Of a stretch of DNA of 64,000 nt, positions 48,101 through 61,473 are shown piece by piece; position 1 is the first letter of the stretch, and every line of letters begins with the position of its first letter. The notes under the pieces are model-generated. The model was not told where the DNA came from. It saw only the letters and a list, made by a program, of their open reading frames with translations, and made no database searches. The DNA is from Lepisosteus oculatus (Eukaryota; Chordata; Actinopteri; Semionotiformes; Lepisosteidae). The DNA lies in NCBI RefSeq assembly GCF_040954835.1, contig NC_090706.1:38883148-38947147 (forward strand), written 5' to 3'. The translations under genes and the position numbers were made by a program.

Positions 48101-48421
48101 TTCCAGCTGCTTTAACCAGTTCATGGTCGCAGGGGAACCACAGCCTGTCCCAGCAAGCATGGGGTGCAAGGCAGGGTACAGGCAGTCCATCACAGGGCAC
48201 ACACACTCACACCAGGAACCATTTTCCCAGAAGCCAGTTCACCTGCCAGCATGTTTTGGGGCTGTGGGAGGATAGGACCAGAACACCTGGACGAAACCCA
48301 TGTGAACACAGGAAGAACCATCAGTACAAGCTCCACACAAACAGCACTGCAGGTCTGGAATTGAACACAGGGCCCCAGCACTCAGAGGCTGCAATGATAA
48401 CCACTGTGCCAGCATGCCACC
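48101..48421 (-). mobile_element. SINE family B, near full length
   Basis: This - strand copy contains the complements of the family blocks: gtccatcacagggcacac, gggctgtgggagg and tggaattgaacacagggcc. The last of these covers the B box. The ggatgg tail is eroded. Confidence 0.68.
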
Positions 48422-50189
48422 CAAATCAACAGCAACATGCTTATGTTATTCCACTACAGTGAGCTATGAAAAGACCTGCCAGGCCCCTGTTCCTGGCACC
48501 CTGTTAAAACGTGCCTTAAAAATCACCCGACGCTTTCCTCTGGCACACACAGGAAGGAAACGTTACAAGACATCAGAAGACACCTGCCTCGTTTGTTTTT
48601 CTGTCAGAATACAGCCCGTTCCAAGCTGCGATAAAGGTAATGAGCATTTTCCATTCTGCGCGGGTCTGCTACGGTGGTTGGGTTTCACAGCACCCTCACT
48701 TAATTGCTCTAAACATGTAACCATATAATCAGCGCTGAACTAGCATAAACACTCGTGGTTTTAGAATACCACTGGCACCCCATTAAACCAGAGTAACAGA
48801 CACACCTGACAGGCTGCGGCACTATTATGTCACTTCAATGTATTTCTGTCTTGTAGTGGAGAGTGGGAAGGTAAAAAACGATTATTAAATGACGTCAGCC
48901 CTGAGGCAGAATAGAGGCTTATCGAAACACTCTCCACAGGGGAGAGTACAGAACGCTTAAAGACAGGATGATGGTGGCCCTGTCGCTGGGTGTAACAGCT
49001 GTTTATTTACCACAGCTGTCTTGATTGAGTTAAATATACACAATACTCCCTTAAGATGTCTTCCTGAATTAGTGCCACCTCCCTGCATCCTTATGAAGAT
49101 CATTATTTGTAATGAAGAGACACTGTAATTAGCTGTGGAAAGGCTTTGAGACTCGGAAAGCATTCCAAGTTGTTGCTGAGGTTGAGTAAAGTCAGAGGGT
49201 TGCAGGGACTTCAATTATTGATGTCTGTCTGTCTTGTACGCTTTGCAATGATTGCTTGTCCTTCTAGGAAAGATTAATAAAGAAAGTTCAGGAAAGTCTC
49301 ATATTATTTACGTACATGGTTTTCAATCCGTCCTACAAAGCATTTGTCTGTGAGACAGGCTGCATTGTAAACATATAATTAAACCATTAAACCATCCGCC
49401 CGTTTTTTCCAAGCAATTCTGTTATTTTTATTTATTTAAACCCCAACCCTACGGGAGAGGAAACAAAGAAGCAATTACAGAACAAACCGGAGCACTGACA
49501 CAGAAACAAAACAGAGCACTTCTGGAGATACACAGCGCACATCACAGTGTTTTGGTTAAAAAGCAAAGGAGAAAGAAAAGAAAAATAATAGGGAGAAACA
49601 TACAGACAGACAACGAACCCGAAACATCGCATCACCAGTATCACAATAGTATTTTCAAGGATACTCCATGAGGGTTTAGAGAAAGTAGATCTTTGTGAAG
49701 ATGGATAATGGGTAGGAAAAAGAGAGTACAGTTAAGGGGTGAATGTTCAAAATGGAGTGCTGTTATGAGCGGAGTACTAGAGGGATCTGAATGGGGACCA
49801 TGCAAATGTAAAGTAAATTGAAAAAGATTCAGACAAAACTCAAGACTAGTCTAATACCTGGGAGCAGACATTTAATTCAGACAAATACAAAATGTTACAG
49901 AGGAAGAAACATAAACTCCAAATATAATATAGAAAAACACTCAGGTTGAAGAAACTTGGGTATTTATGCATTCACATCAGTTTTTATTTTCTAGACTATC
50001 TGGAGAGTAAAAAACAAATAAAAACATTATATTATAAAGATAAAAGTGCAGACATTGAATCAAGGTATGTTACATTAAAATCCTAAAATACAGTAACAAG
50101 AGATTATTTAGTAAACTGTGCATAACCGTGACCCCCAACACTACAAGAAACATACTGATGAATTAGTAATGGACTACACTGACAAAAAA
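48422..50189. other. noncoding, nothing recognised
   Basis: No recognised exon or repeat before the LINE fragment. Confidence 0.4.
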
Positions 50190-50455
50190 AGACAGCAAGG
50201 GGGCCTGATTCAAATATTTAAATTCCTCAAAGGCACTAACCAAGTCAGTGGGAAAGGGAAATGCACTTTGGACTGAGAACAGGAAGCGCTCCTTTACACA
50301 AAGAGAGACAGGAGGATGGAACACACTACCAAAAGCTGTCGAATCCAGTGCCCTGACTTCCTTCAGGAAACTGTTGAACAAGATCCTCAGACCAATTAAC
50401 TAATATCAACTTCAGAAGCTAGACTGGCAGTATGGCCTCCTCTCGTTTGTTTGTA
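50190..50455 (+). mobile_element. LINE (CR1/L2-type) 3-prime fragment
   Basis: Across two + frames the sequence reads GLIQIFKFLKG and then SFTQRETGGWNTLPKAVESS followed by LTSFRKLLNKIL. This matches the conserved C-terminal end of CR1/L2 ORF2 (the hydrophobic lead, W-N-x-L-P and the final F-K helix). A frameshift and a stop in between show it is dead. It ends with ggcctcctctcgtttgt, a typical 3-prime tail. Confidence 0.62.
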
Positions 50456-53400
50456 ACCTTGAAAATGAATAGTATTTTTACAGAACAAAAAAAAATGTGC
50501 ACCTACAAGCAGCAGCAGCTCTGCCAAAAAGGTTTTAGAAGGCTTAACCTCTCTCAGCTTAAGAGAAAGCCACTCCGTTTTTCAAAGCAACTGCAACTGC
50601 CTGCACTGTGTAGCTTTACCCAGAAAGTCAAAAGCGAAATGAGGAAGTAAGAGGAAGTCTAGAAGGGAGACCCCTCCTACAACCCATTACCATGACCAGT
50701 GTACCTCTACAGACATACCCTTACTGAATCCTTCACAGAGAACTGGGGCATTTCTATAGAGACCTGTAGGTGACCTTCTTAAGCGCTCCCCCAGGAAACA
50801 AACTTGAAAAAACTCCTCCAGCCCTCGAACCTGAACCAGGCTGGCACCATCCTCCTTAATTGGACAAGACCAATATGCGCAAAATGAACATAAAACGAGA
50901 TATAAACAAACAGATCTCAACACATTCCTCTTAGTGAGAACAGCAGAAATACGGGGTTTGTTTAACTCGAGGTTTATCCGTTCCCTGCCATCTCTGAGCG
51001 CAAAACAGTGCAATTGTTAAAACACCTACGTGCACCCAACCATCTGCTACTCTGTTTACACCTCCCGGTTTCCAGGACGACGCCAGGGAGGCAGGTAGGA
51101 TTAAGTGTTGCAGCAGTGAAGGAGCAGAAGTGACCGACAGGATGGAGGACACAAAAGGGACCTGTTTAGAAAACAGCGCCCGTTCCGTTCAGACGTGTGA
51201 AAATAAAAGAATATCCGAAGGGTCGGAGTACACCTCTTTTCATGCATGTCAGACGGGCAGACTTAAACGTGCAGGCCTTAAAGGGCAGTATCAGGCAGAG
51301 TAGCAGACCTGATCCCAAGCTTACACTATTGATGTAAGAGATAAATTGCTGTCCTACGAATTATACTTACAAAATATTCCCTTAGGTTTGAATTGTATAC
51401 GATTTAAATGTCGAATGCAACGTATACGTAGACACATTATAAATGCAAACACAAATGAGTATTGGCTCCAGGGGCATTTGCTGAAGTTTTAGTGCCTCTC
51501 CCCATATACATATATACTGTATACACTTATTTCATCTGCGTAGAGAATTACAGTCAAGCATACTGGTACTGCGAGATGTCAGTAGAATGAACTACACTAT
51601 TTCTGCTCTGACCTGCATGAACACTCGGTGTGGAACAGCGGGACATTTCGGGAAAGGCACTCGAAATAGAGTGCAAACCACACAGACACAATCTTAGCAG
51701 TAATGTGCTAAATTGCAGCAAGGCTGCTTATCACTTGCACACAATATTTTAGGTTGCACACGGTGCGCTAACGTTAGCACACGAGATTGAAGATAAACAG
51801 ATCTGTAATTTACAGGAACACATTAAACTCGCCCAAAACGCTTGTGCTACCTTTCTTGAACTGTACATTATATTTGAGAAAATTAACCATTTCCCTACTG
51901 TGGTAAATAAGGCATCTCAATTACCTTTATTACTGTCGGGTTTGGATACAGCAGACCCTCATTGTCTGTCTAACAAGAATGGTTTGCACAGACATTTTAT
52001 TTCACAGTTTATGTGCAGAACAGCTGATAATGAGACTTTCTATTGTGAAAAGGTGAGGAGAATGTTGCAAACTCACACCTCTACGTAGCTCCAGGCTTGA
52101 AAAATTAGCAGGTGTGGATCACAGTGCATAGATGCGTGAGGTATTAATTCTCCAGCTGGTATAACCAATGGCCTCCAACCCTAAAATCGTTCTACATGAT
52201 TAAATAACATATGCAGATATTGGCATCCACTGGAAAATCAAATTATATTGCATTTAAAATGGTCACAGTGATATGGAGTGGAGATGTCTCACTTGAGGAC
52301 TGACTTGAAAACGATTTGTCGGCATACAAAATATGATCACCAATACAAACATCCTTCTCAGACATAAGTGCTAGATTGGAAATGACTACACAGAGCAGGA
52401 CATGTCTGCCATTCTGTTTACAAAACTTTGGTCAATGGTTAATGAAAGATACATTTGTGCGATTTTTGTGCCACATATGACAGAACAAATGGGGTGAATG
52501 TTGATCTCCCTGACTTGGTAATTTCGATAACTTTAGTATGTATGCGAGTATATACAACATTATTCAAGTTAGACAAAAAAAAAGATACTTTTATCGCGAA
52601 CTATTTTTGAAAGCTTAAATGATTAAATATTTAGTCCAAACTTTTTTAATATGCTACTTTAATTTGAAAGTAATTCACCAATATAAGCAACGGATTAATT
52701 ATAATAATAAATACAGTAATGAGTACTGTGTTTCATTGAACTATACGGATTTTCCATTGCCATGTGGTCTACATGTAAAATACAAAGTTCCCTAAGTTTC
52801 GACGGCTGAAAGTAAAAAATGACATAAAAAAGCCGCTGAAATTTTTAATTTAGATCTGGAAGACTCACTCACGAACAATATTTAAAATTTTATTTATTTT
52901 TTTGTCACAGCATGGGATTTTAGGCGTGCGTGCATACATACATTCAGCGACCTCGTGGGGTTTTATTTCACTCAGGTGTGCGGTCGTGCACCCCGGAAAT
53001 GCAGTTGCACGTGTAAACCGGCGCTAAACGCGCAGGCCAGTGTGGCTGGGATCAAACACCCCGCTCCTCACCTGACATCAGCAGGGATCACTACAGGTGC
53101 TGGGATAAGACCCGCTGATCCGGGTGTTTGAAGAGCACTAGGTGACAAGCAGCTGTGTTCAAGGTGAGTCCTCGAGTGGGAGTGTCTGACGGAGCTGGGC
53201 CCTTGTACGCATATTTTTCACCACGTTTTCTTTTCGAGTTTTACAGAGAGACGGTGGCTTCTTTTCTGTGCCGGATAATCCCCTAATGAATTTTTTTAAG
53301 TGTTTTTTTTTCCCGCAAAGGTGCCTTGGTGCAAGCTGACCAGAACGTTACAGAGACAACGTTCGCGACGCAAAGCTAGTGCCAAAAAGCACCAGACGCT

Positions 53401-54206
53401 CACCTTCGTGCGCCATTGATGCTCACTGCGTTGTGGGAAAACTGGATATTTCAGCCATGTCTGGGGTCACTCGTAACACGGCAGGGGTGCGGTGGGTGGG
53501 AGCTGTGTCCGTGCGCGTTAGCTGCAAAGGAACGGCGTAATCTGTAAAAGCCAAAACATTGTGCTTCATCTTCCCACTTTTTGAGTGTGGAATTAACCTT
53601 TACTCACCTCTCCTTAGGGTGGCAGGGCTGCAGAGTTGGGAACTGACTCGAGATTTTGAAAGCCTGGGCTCAAACTCGCACGTCCTTAGTGCTACTTCCC
53701 TCAAAACAAAATCTTCGATTTTTTCTTTGGCAAACGATGAACACAATTTTGTTTTAAGAACAGAAAAGAAAAAAATGTTATATATAAGAAAAGTAATCAC
53801 AGTTGCTGTTTAAGAGTGGCTAGCTCATTTATTCTGAAAGCAGATGAAAAGAGGTTTTAAAGTCAATAAACTCAAACCAAGGTGTCTATCCTGATAGAAC
53901 TGTCATAGTATTCTCACTAAGAATCTCACAAATATACTAGGGTCTGATTTATCTCAAATATGACAACAATATACGAAAAACATACCAAGACCTCTTTATA
54001 TACTATAAATACTGAGGACACATTTTTATTTTTTCTGTCCTACAATGTTATTTCTCTTTTTGTCCCTGTCATATGAAGAGATTTTGACTTTTTTTTTCCA
54101 CAGCTACGTAAAGGAGTCACTGACCTTGACTCATTTTTTGTCCAAACGAGAAATAAAGCTGAGTAGCACCCAGAGTGACCTGACAGGTAATGAACATTCG
54201 CCTTAA
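50456..54206. other. noncoding, inverted repeat at 53052-53131
   Basis: AT-rich to 52900, then CpG-richer to about 53550. No exon recognised. Confidence 0.4.
53052..53131. other. 80-base inverted repeat with 10-bp perfect arms
   Basis: tcaaacaccc and gggtgtttga are perfect complements 60 bases apart in a locally CpG-richer stretch. Confidence 0.45.
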
Positions 54207-54722
54207 CCTCCAATTTACATCCCAAAATAGATTAAATGTCCGGTATGCGCCGCTCCATAGTCTGCAACTGAGAACGAGGCAACACAACATCCGGTGACTT
54301 GAAGCGGCCATATTACATTGTAAACAATCAGACTAGTGCATCTCTTTTAATCCAAAAGAAACATCGCTCTCGATTTTGAGACAAATACTACTCGTTAACT
54401 CTGCATGCAGATCACATTTCTACGGTTGATTGTCTGCTGCACAACCTGTAATTATTTGCTCCCACATCGCATTACCTTAATCATCACTGTGACTAGTGAG
54501 CAGGAAGGGCCGTATCAAGTCGCAATTCGTGGGAACTCTCGCCCTCGCCCGTGATGAGACCGGGTGTTTGCAACAACATGGCAACTTACTGTATTTTTAC
54601 AATGTTCACGATTTTGTGCCTAATTCGAAATTTGTAGATGTTTTCAATAAAATCATTGAATTTATTTTGATACTGAGATTTAATAAACCTGTCTGAGAAA
54701 TTGGCACTGCAGTTTCCCTTTA
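54207..54722 (+). repeat. interspersed repeat, family E, copy 2
   Basis: This copy has the same orientation as the one at 26694-27205. It ends with ggcactgcagtttccctt, a terminus of the kind seen on short non-autonomous DNA elements, but no clear terminal inverted repeat was found. Confidence 0.6.
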
Positions 54723-55180
54723 ATGAGGGAGTTTTGTAAGTGGTAAAGAACCTTCTTTCAATTTTAGAGACTGAAATATTATTGGATTCATGTTTTGTTT
54801 TACAAGAACATTAGAGAAAGTGTAGCACTTGGCATCTAGTGTCAGGACCGCACACGTCTGGCAGGTCTACTATGGCAGAAGAATCCAGTAACATAGTAAA
54901 CAAAACGTACAGTACATAGAAACCGTGGGGAACTATCGTAAAGCAAAGTAAATACGTAGTTATCATCACGCGAAAACTTCGACCAAGCCCTTTAAGATTT
55001 CCCACGGTCAACTCTCATAAAGGACAAAATCGAAATCGCTCACTTAAAACACCCACATAACATTTGATCATAAAATCGCAGGGGTCTTAAGAAAAACGCA
55101 AGAGAGGTCGGACCTCAGTGTAAGGCCCACACGGCCCTCTCTCACAGCAGCCCGGGTTGCACCGTGCACCTCAGAAGAAA

Positions 55181-55195
55181 CAGTGCCATCTACTG
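55181..55195 (-). promoter_or_regulatory. CTCF-like motif
   Basis: cagtgccatctactg on + is the complement of cagtagatggcactg, close to the CTCF core. It lies between the Emx exon and the rest of the window. Confidence 0.32.
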
Positions 55196-55869
55196 ATCTA
55201 TAAATACCTCCGTGTGCAACCCCGGAGTTTCCCTGGGGGTCTACCACGCTGCCCATTGCCACTGCAGTCTCCGAATCTGCGTGAAGTCGAGGTATTTGGA
55301 CGTGCCTGCCAAAATATTAACAGAGCAGAGCAACACCATGCGCCGAAAACAGCGCGGCGTTTTCTTACAACACCTACACACGGACCGTGCGTATTTATAG
55401 CACCGTCTTCCTACACGTTCGGCACGGTTTTAAAAGCGCTTCCTTCTAATAAATGGTGAAATGTGAACACGTTTGGCGCTTTTTTACCCCTGTTATTTTA
55501 TAGATGGGCATAGAGGATTTGAACGTCACACTTCCAGCCGCAACATTAAAGACGCCAGCACACGTATACCAGAGATGCCCACCTCTTATCACTGGGAGAC
55601 CAACTGGGCTGGAAGTTCCTCGTTACACGAAAGCAGTGTAGATCTGGCGATTATTACATACCTGAAAGAAGATCGCCGGGCGGGGGGAAGTGGGCTTCGT
55701 TTGATGAGTAACCGTAGTGTAGCCAGTCTGTGATTTTATTTTTCAAACGCTCACTTTTTAAATGATGGCCAGCACATTCCTTCCCAAACGTAAAACAAAA
55801 TACCGACCGAAAGGTGAGTCAAATGGACGATATTTAAAAGGCGTTTCTTTTTTTTCCCACAGCCCAGCA

Positions 55870-56150
55870 CACGCTGCAGAGAAGCAACTTCGCAACAGTT
55901 AATCCCGGAGCCCCAGGAGACGCGCTTAGCTCGGTGCGCCCGGGTCTCCCCGGGTAATGAGGATAATAAAGGCTGCGAGGTTTCCTTTTGCAGGAGGCTG
56001 ACTGCGAGCCGGGACCTGCAGCTGACGGCTTTGTATGGAAAATGACCCGACACGATCCCATTCACTCGCGGAGGAGAGGGAATTACCAGCTCGGCATTCC
56101 GAAACCGTCCTGCTCCGGAGCTGTAGCGGCCGTCCTGGTGCTTTCGAGCA
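55870..56150. other. CpG-rich noncoding patch
   Basis: It has a much higher density of CG dinucleotides than its surroundings (for example ggtgcgcccgggtctccccg). No recognised exon. A - strand frame is open through it but looks like no known protein. It may be a promoter of an unseen transcript about 5.5 kb downstream of the Emx stop. Confidence 0.3.
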
Positions 56151-58745
56151 GGGGATTCAGAGCCACAGCGAATAAACACTTAGCACCCAGACACGTTGAC
56201 AGCAAATATGTCATATAAGACATAAAATGACCGATGCATTTAAAGCGATCAAAAACTAAACAGGGCATTTTACAGTTTATTGTATTTAAAATAGATATTT
56301 CAGTCGTCAAACGCTATCATTGTCTTGAATTCGAATTATGCGTCAAATCCGATTTTTTAGTTTACTTTCGCTGCGTTTTTCTAGGTTTATCTATTTTTAA
56401 TTTGGATAATGTTTGCAGAATTCGTCGTATCCTTGTACGTTGGTTAGATTAACGATCTGCTTCTCACGTTTTTTATATTTTTTATGAGGCGCTGCGTCAA
56501 AACACGAATAGGTACAAACGTGCCTGTTGTCTGTACGTTCACATCGGATCCTGGTGTACAAGTTAGACAACGTGAAAGCAAATTAAGACCGCTTATTACA
56601 GTCTTCACTACAACACAATCTATTAGATGATATGCAACAATATTTCAAACCATTCCATGAAAATCAAAAGCCATTACTTGATTCCTATATTTTTACCAAT
56701 TAGAAATTAACTATTTAACGGTTTAGTGGTGGAGGGCACTGTGGGGTCGTTGGTGTAATTTGGACCTGAAAGTCTTTTAACTAAGATGGAATTTTATCTG
56801 TGAAAATAAGAAAGATGAACTCTTCCCCCACACATTTTAATTTCACAATGAATACACATGACAATGGAACGATCATTCTGCAAAGTACAACAATCAAATG
56901 CTTAATTCAATCCTGAAGATGTACAGTATTGATAATCTCCGATGAAGAATTCGGAGTAGGTCCACACCTGAAACACACGTGTGATTCAGTCTGCTGACAC
57001 AATCGACTGGGTTTTAAATGTTGAAAAGGGAACAAACTTTTCTGAATCTGCAACAGAGTATTTGGATAAATGTCTGAATAACAAAGAAAAAAAACTTGTT
57101 GCCTGAACAACAAATAGTTGAAATCACAGATTCAGCATCGGTGTCAGAAAACGAATATGAATACTTTTAATTGGCGCGGTCGGTTTTTGTCGCTGTAGCA
57201 CGCTGTACTTTGTAAAAACATGCACAACCCTTTTCTAGTATGTGCATGCATTTCAAAGCTCTTCGAGATGTCGCTGATCTGGAAAACTGCTACATTTCTT
57301 ATGGAAAACCAAAACTAATTGGAGCCGACTTCACAGTTTCCAAAGGAAGGCTGTCTGCCCGATTGGTGTATACGAGTGAATTATCCCCACACGCTAACAT
57401 TAGAGAAACCTCTGGAGTTCACCTTGTCGTTTCAGACTGCAGCTCTCTGTCGTGCAATCTTAAATCGCCTTCTGTATGAAAAGCGCACTCCCGTGTTTGG
57501 ACAGCACACACGCAAAAGCCTGAGGCGCAAAGCCGGATTGACACATTAGCCCAAAATATGAAAGAGCAGTTTCACAGAGCTATCTGAAGCCTGGCGTTGC
57601 TGAGGTAAATGGTACTGTAAATCAAATCACTTGAATTGCTGTAAGTCTTTCAGATGAAGAGTGTGCTGCGAGTTTAGCTATTTATAAAAGAGATACGTAT
57701 GTCTCTAACACACCTTAGTTCATTTCGCTAAATATATCAAATACTGGACTGATTTTTGGTACTGTACTTTTTTTTTATATTTAAGCGTACAGGCCAACGC
57801 CACCACGTTATTCATTTCCCAAATATATGTTCTTTTGAAAAACGCTAGCGTTCTGGCTGGTTGGCGCAGAACAAACCAAAACTTAAACTACGTTTTTTAA
57901 ACTACATTGCAAAAGAAGCTGTTGATAATTAGCATAACAATATTACCTAACAAAGCAGAAGGGCGTATAAAAAGGGCAACGGGGTTTTTTGTGGTTTAAA
58001 TATATTCCAATATTTCAGCACCTGATAATCATTAGCGCGCCGCCGCAATTCCAGTTTACTGGGGTGGGTTTGAACAGCACGAAAATAATCACACATAAAT
58101 AAGTAAAAATGGACCTTTATTGTATTATTAGCTGTGGACTTAAGCTAAGCACGCGAGGTTAAAGCTTCTTTTAAAATTGTAACTGTGTTCTTAAACGTAA
58201 ACACCCCGGTTTTGAGGCTTTAGAGACAGTGACGCGGGTCAGGTCTAGTACCTGGGGTCGCAGGTGCAATTCGGAGTCGCGGCTCAGCGGAACTGCGTGA
58301 CGTTTCACAAAACCAGCTGCGAAAAGACACTTCACCACCTGCGCAGGAGAGCAGCCTAAAGGAAACTTTATAAGACAAAGTTGAATGTAGTTGGCGAGGG
58401 GATTCAGGTAAGGCACCTGGAATTTCAAACACCCTTTACAGACGTCAGTTATGCGGATCTCTGCTGGCCAACAGGTAGTCCTCCCCGGAGTTGAAGGTAG
58501 TGATGGCCTTTTGCTATCGACCCCTTTGGTCCCAGATTGTTCGGTGGCCTACTGAGCACCCACGCAGTACGTTACCATTAAATGCAACAGGAATATTATT
58601 ATTATTAAGTGCATTTCCAGAAACAAACGTCAGTGTGCTTGATTTAATTTGCCTTTAAAACAAATATATTAATAGCATCTCGTGAGAGTCTGAAATGTAA
58701 CAACATACCAAACATATATACTACTATATGGGAACAAGTAATTTT

Positions 58746-58820
58746 TAGGTTTATTCCCCGCTGAAAAGAGAAGAGAAAAAACACAACGTTTCGGACGTGG
58801 TGCCTTCTTCAGGTGTGGCT
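58746..58820 (-). repeat. repeat 3-prime tail with hammerhead-like core, copy 3
   Basis: This - strand copy has ctgaaga at 58812-58806 and gaaac at 58792-58788. The intervening stem carries a mismatch (ggc against tcc). It ends in the same aataaacct as the other copies. Confidence 0.55.
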
Positions 58821-59289
58821 GGTCAGTCGATCTCGGAAAGGTGAGGGATTCTGGCACCTGGGTGATTTGATTTGAGCCAAAACGTCGTATTCCCCCGCCG
58901 AGGTTTTCAGTATTTTCTGTTTGTACCTGTGACGTCCCGGTGATTTTCATGGCGGTCGTGAGCGCATGAAGCCTTATTTCGGACAAGTACGGGTTAGGGT
59001 TGTCTTCTCCGCAGCGTGAACAGTGTATATCCTTTTATTTATTTGTCCTAAATCTGAAACACAAAGGAATAGGTGTCCTATTCTCTGTCCTATCTTCCGA
59101 GACAGAGCTACATCTTCAACCAAGCAGTCGAGCTTGTCTCCGGCCTTCTTGTTTCGGGCGTGTGGCCAGAATTGTGATCGTAACAGATGTTTGAGGCAGA
59201 CTAGTTTGCTTTATTCGATAGAAGGTAAAATATGTCAGTTTACAACGTCAGTACAAGTCGATGCACAAAGCCTCTTACCTTTCCTGTAA
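58821..59289. other. noncoding, nothing recognised
   Basis: No supported feature between the repeat tail and the AT-rich region downstream of Emx. Confidence 0.4.
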
Positions 59290-61473
59290 ATCATGATCAT
59301 AAATATTACTTTCTATGTAAGCAATAACTAAAATTGTGTTCAATTATTAGATATCAATGGACTTATAGACCTAGTAATTGGAAGCAGCAATACTATTGGG
59401 GTAGTATTTTAATCTTTACCGTACTCATTTCAAATATTCTTGTCTTGCTGCCAATTTTTAATAATCAAGGTTTTACAAAATGCAATCAAGACACATTTAA
59501 TAAATGTAAATACGTTATGTTTAGTAGCTCACTTCTGATGTGTAATGTTAATCTCCAGACAGGAAATCTCATTCAGACAAAGTTTTATTTTCTTAAAAAC
59601 AAGATAATTCCATGTATTATTCCTGTTAAAGACCACATGGTTCTGTTTTAGAAAACAACAAAAACATGAAAGTATAACATTTAAAACAGAAAAAATATAT
59701 ATTTTACATCCAGTTCTTACAAAAAAATAGAATACACACACAACTCACATTTTATATGTACATCATATCAGCAATTTTATTTAAAACGTTTTTTCTTACT
59801 GTATTAATTTTCTTTTGTCAAAGAAGCTTTCAGGCAAATTTTAGTGAGAAGAATCAGTCTATTATTGGTCTAAACAAATGCTTTTCTCAATGCATTTTTT
59901 TTTTTCATAGGAAGTTCATGAATTTCTTCAAACAACATCTAATGTATTGCTCCATTTGCACAGGTTTTAAAATAGGAATGGTTCTCAAATGCCCTTTCAT
60001 TTCAGTGCAGCTAAGCGGACACCTAAATAAAAATATTAAAAAAATATCAGAGATCAAGATTTCTCACACTGATGTCTAACAGGACAGCATTTCATATTTA
60101 TGTATATCAGCTATGCATGTTGATTTTAAAAAAAATCTTACTGGAAATCTTTAAAAGACCTCCAAGAAGTTAACATTTTTACCAATATTTCTATCTTTGT
60201 GAACATAGGATGTTTTATATGAAGACATATGCTATACCCACGAACAGGTCATTTAATCTCAAAGGGTCCAGTTGTGGGATATTGGTCATAATTTTCATTT
60301 TTCCCAGTCATTTGCATTCTGGGGCATATCATAGTTTTCATTTTTTGCATTTCATGCACACATCAGAGAAATGCAAGGTGACAGGCAACATGTTTTTTTT
60401 GTTTTATCTATGCTTCTTAAAAAATAAATTAGATAACCAAAATTATTACTTTTCACCTTACGATGGGCATGGTGAGTTCGATACATTGATTTTTTTTCTA
60501 TGTTCTTGTTTATTTTTACTTTTTATTTCAGATACTATGAACTTACTATGCACACCCTGAGATAAAAAAATCTTCACTTCAAGCCACCTGTTTATTATGG
60601 TTTGATAAATAAAACGAATGCCAAGAGAAAAAAATGCACAATTGTATGTTTCACATTGAATTTTGTATTTACCCATCTTTTCTGCATTTTTAAACTGTGA
60701 TACATCTTTTATTCAAACATTTCATGCTCATGGACAAAAGTGGAAGAACTGTAGTCAAATCGAACTTTTCAATGACATACATATGTAAAAACTGTATGCT
60801 AGCGACATGGTTATTGAACAGATTGAAAATTGCATAGACATTTTTAAGAAAAGCTTTGTGTATTAATCCGTCACCTGCAGCATGCTTTGAAGACGAGTCC
60901 AATAACAATGGCTTATATTCTGACCAGACTGAACATTCCTTTAGGTTTAATGATCATGGGTACAAGAAACCCCAATAAAAAAAGAACCTCAAGAAAATAT
61001 ATTTTCAGCTAAAAGAATGTATTAAATAAGAAAAGGTAACATCTAGAGTTCAGGCAAGCAGATAACCAGCTTCAGCTAAAGAGAATGCGCGTGTTTTCTG
61101 CAGAGATTTCTTTTTTTTTATCGAGCACAACTACGCCTGCATTGCCACAATACACGCAGAGCTGCATAATAGAAAAGTACCTTCCCTGCAGACTATCACG
61201 CGTTGGACTCGTGTTGGGCTCACCGCAGATAAACCGCGTTTTGTGATTCGGCATACTTCATTAATCCTACGCGACCGAACGCGTTCTTTTTTTCTTTTTT
61301 TTTTTTGAACGGTGACAGTCTTTGTCCTCCGACAGCCTCAGTCGGGAAGGTGGTGCAGTGCTTTTCAAATAGGTGCGCCTGTTTTTTATTCCTAGTGAAC
61401 GTTGTAAGAGGGCTGTTTTTATTTTGTGATTGACGGCAGCCTGGTGGGCTTTCAGGGTCCGGAAGGTATCGTT
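59290..61473 (-). other. probable Emx 3-prime UTR and downstream AT-rich sequence
   Basis: This stretch follows the Emx stop codon on the - strand. It is very AT-rich, contains no recognisable coding sequence, and has several AATAAA hexamers on the - strand (tttatt on + near 59583, 59775, 60590 and 61413). Emx genes have long 3-prime UTRs, so part of this is probably transcribed. The cleavage site cannot be chosen from sequence alone. Confidence 0.4.

Larger units (their letters stand above)
54723..58745. other. noncoding with CpG-rich patch
   Basis: Contains the CTCF-like motif at 55181 and the CpG-rich patch near 56 kb. Nothing else recognised. Confidence 0.4.

Noticed and set aside
55751-56179. 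A 142-codon open frame on the - strand
   Set aside because: It coincides with the CpG-rich patch, has no family resemblance and no splice or poly(A) context.
26218-61400. SFXN5 exons expected if this were the EMX1 locus
   Set aside because: None recognised on either strand, although a short exon could be missed by eye.
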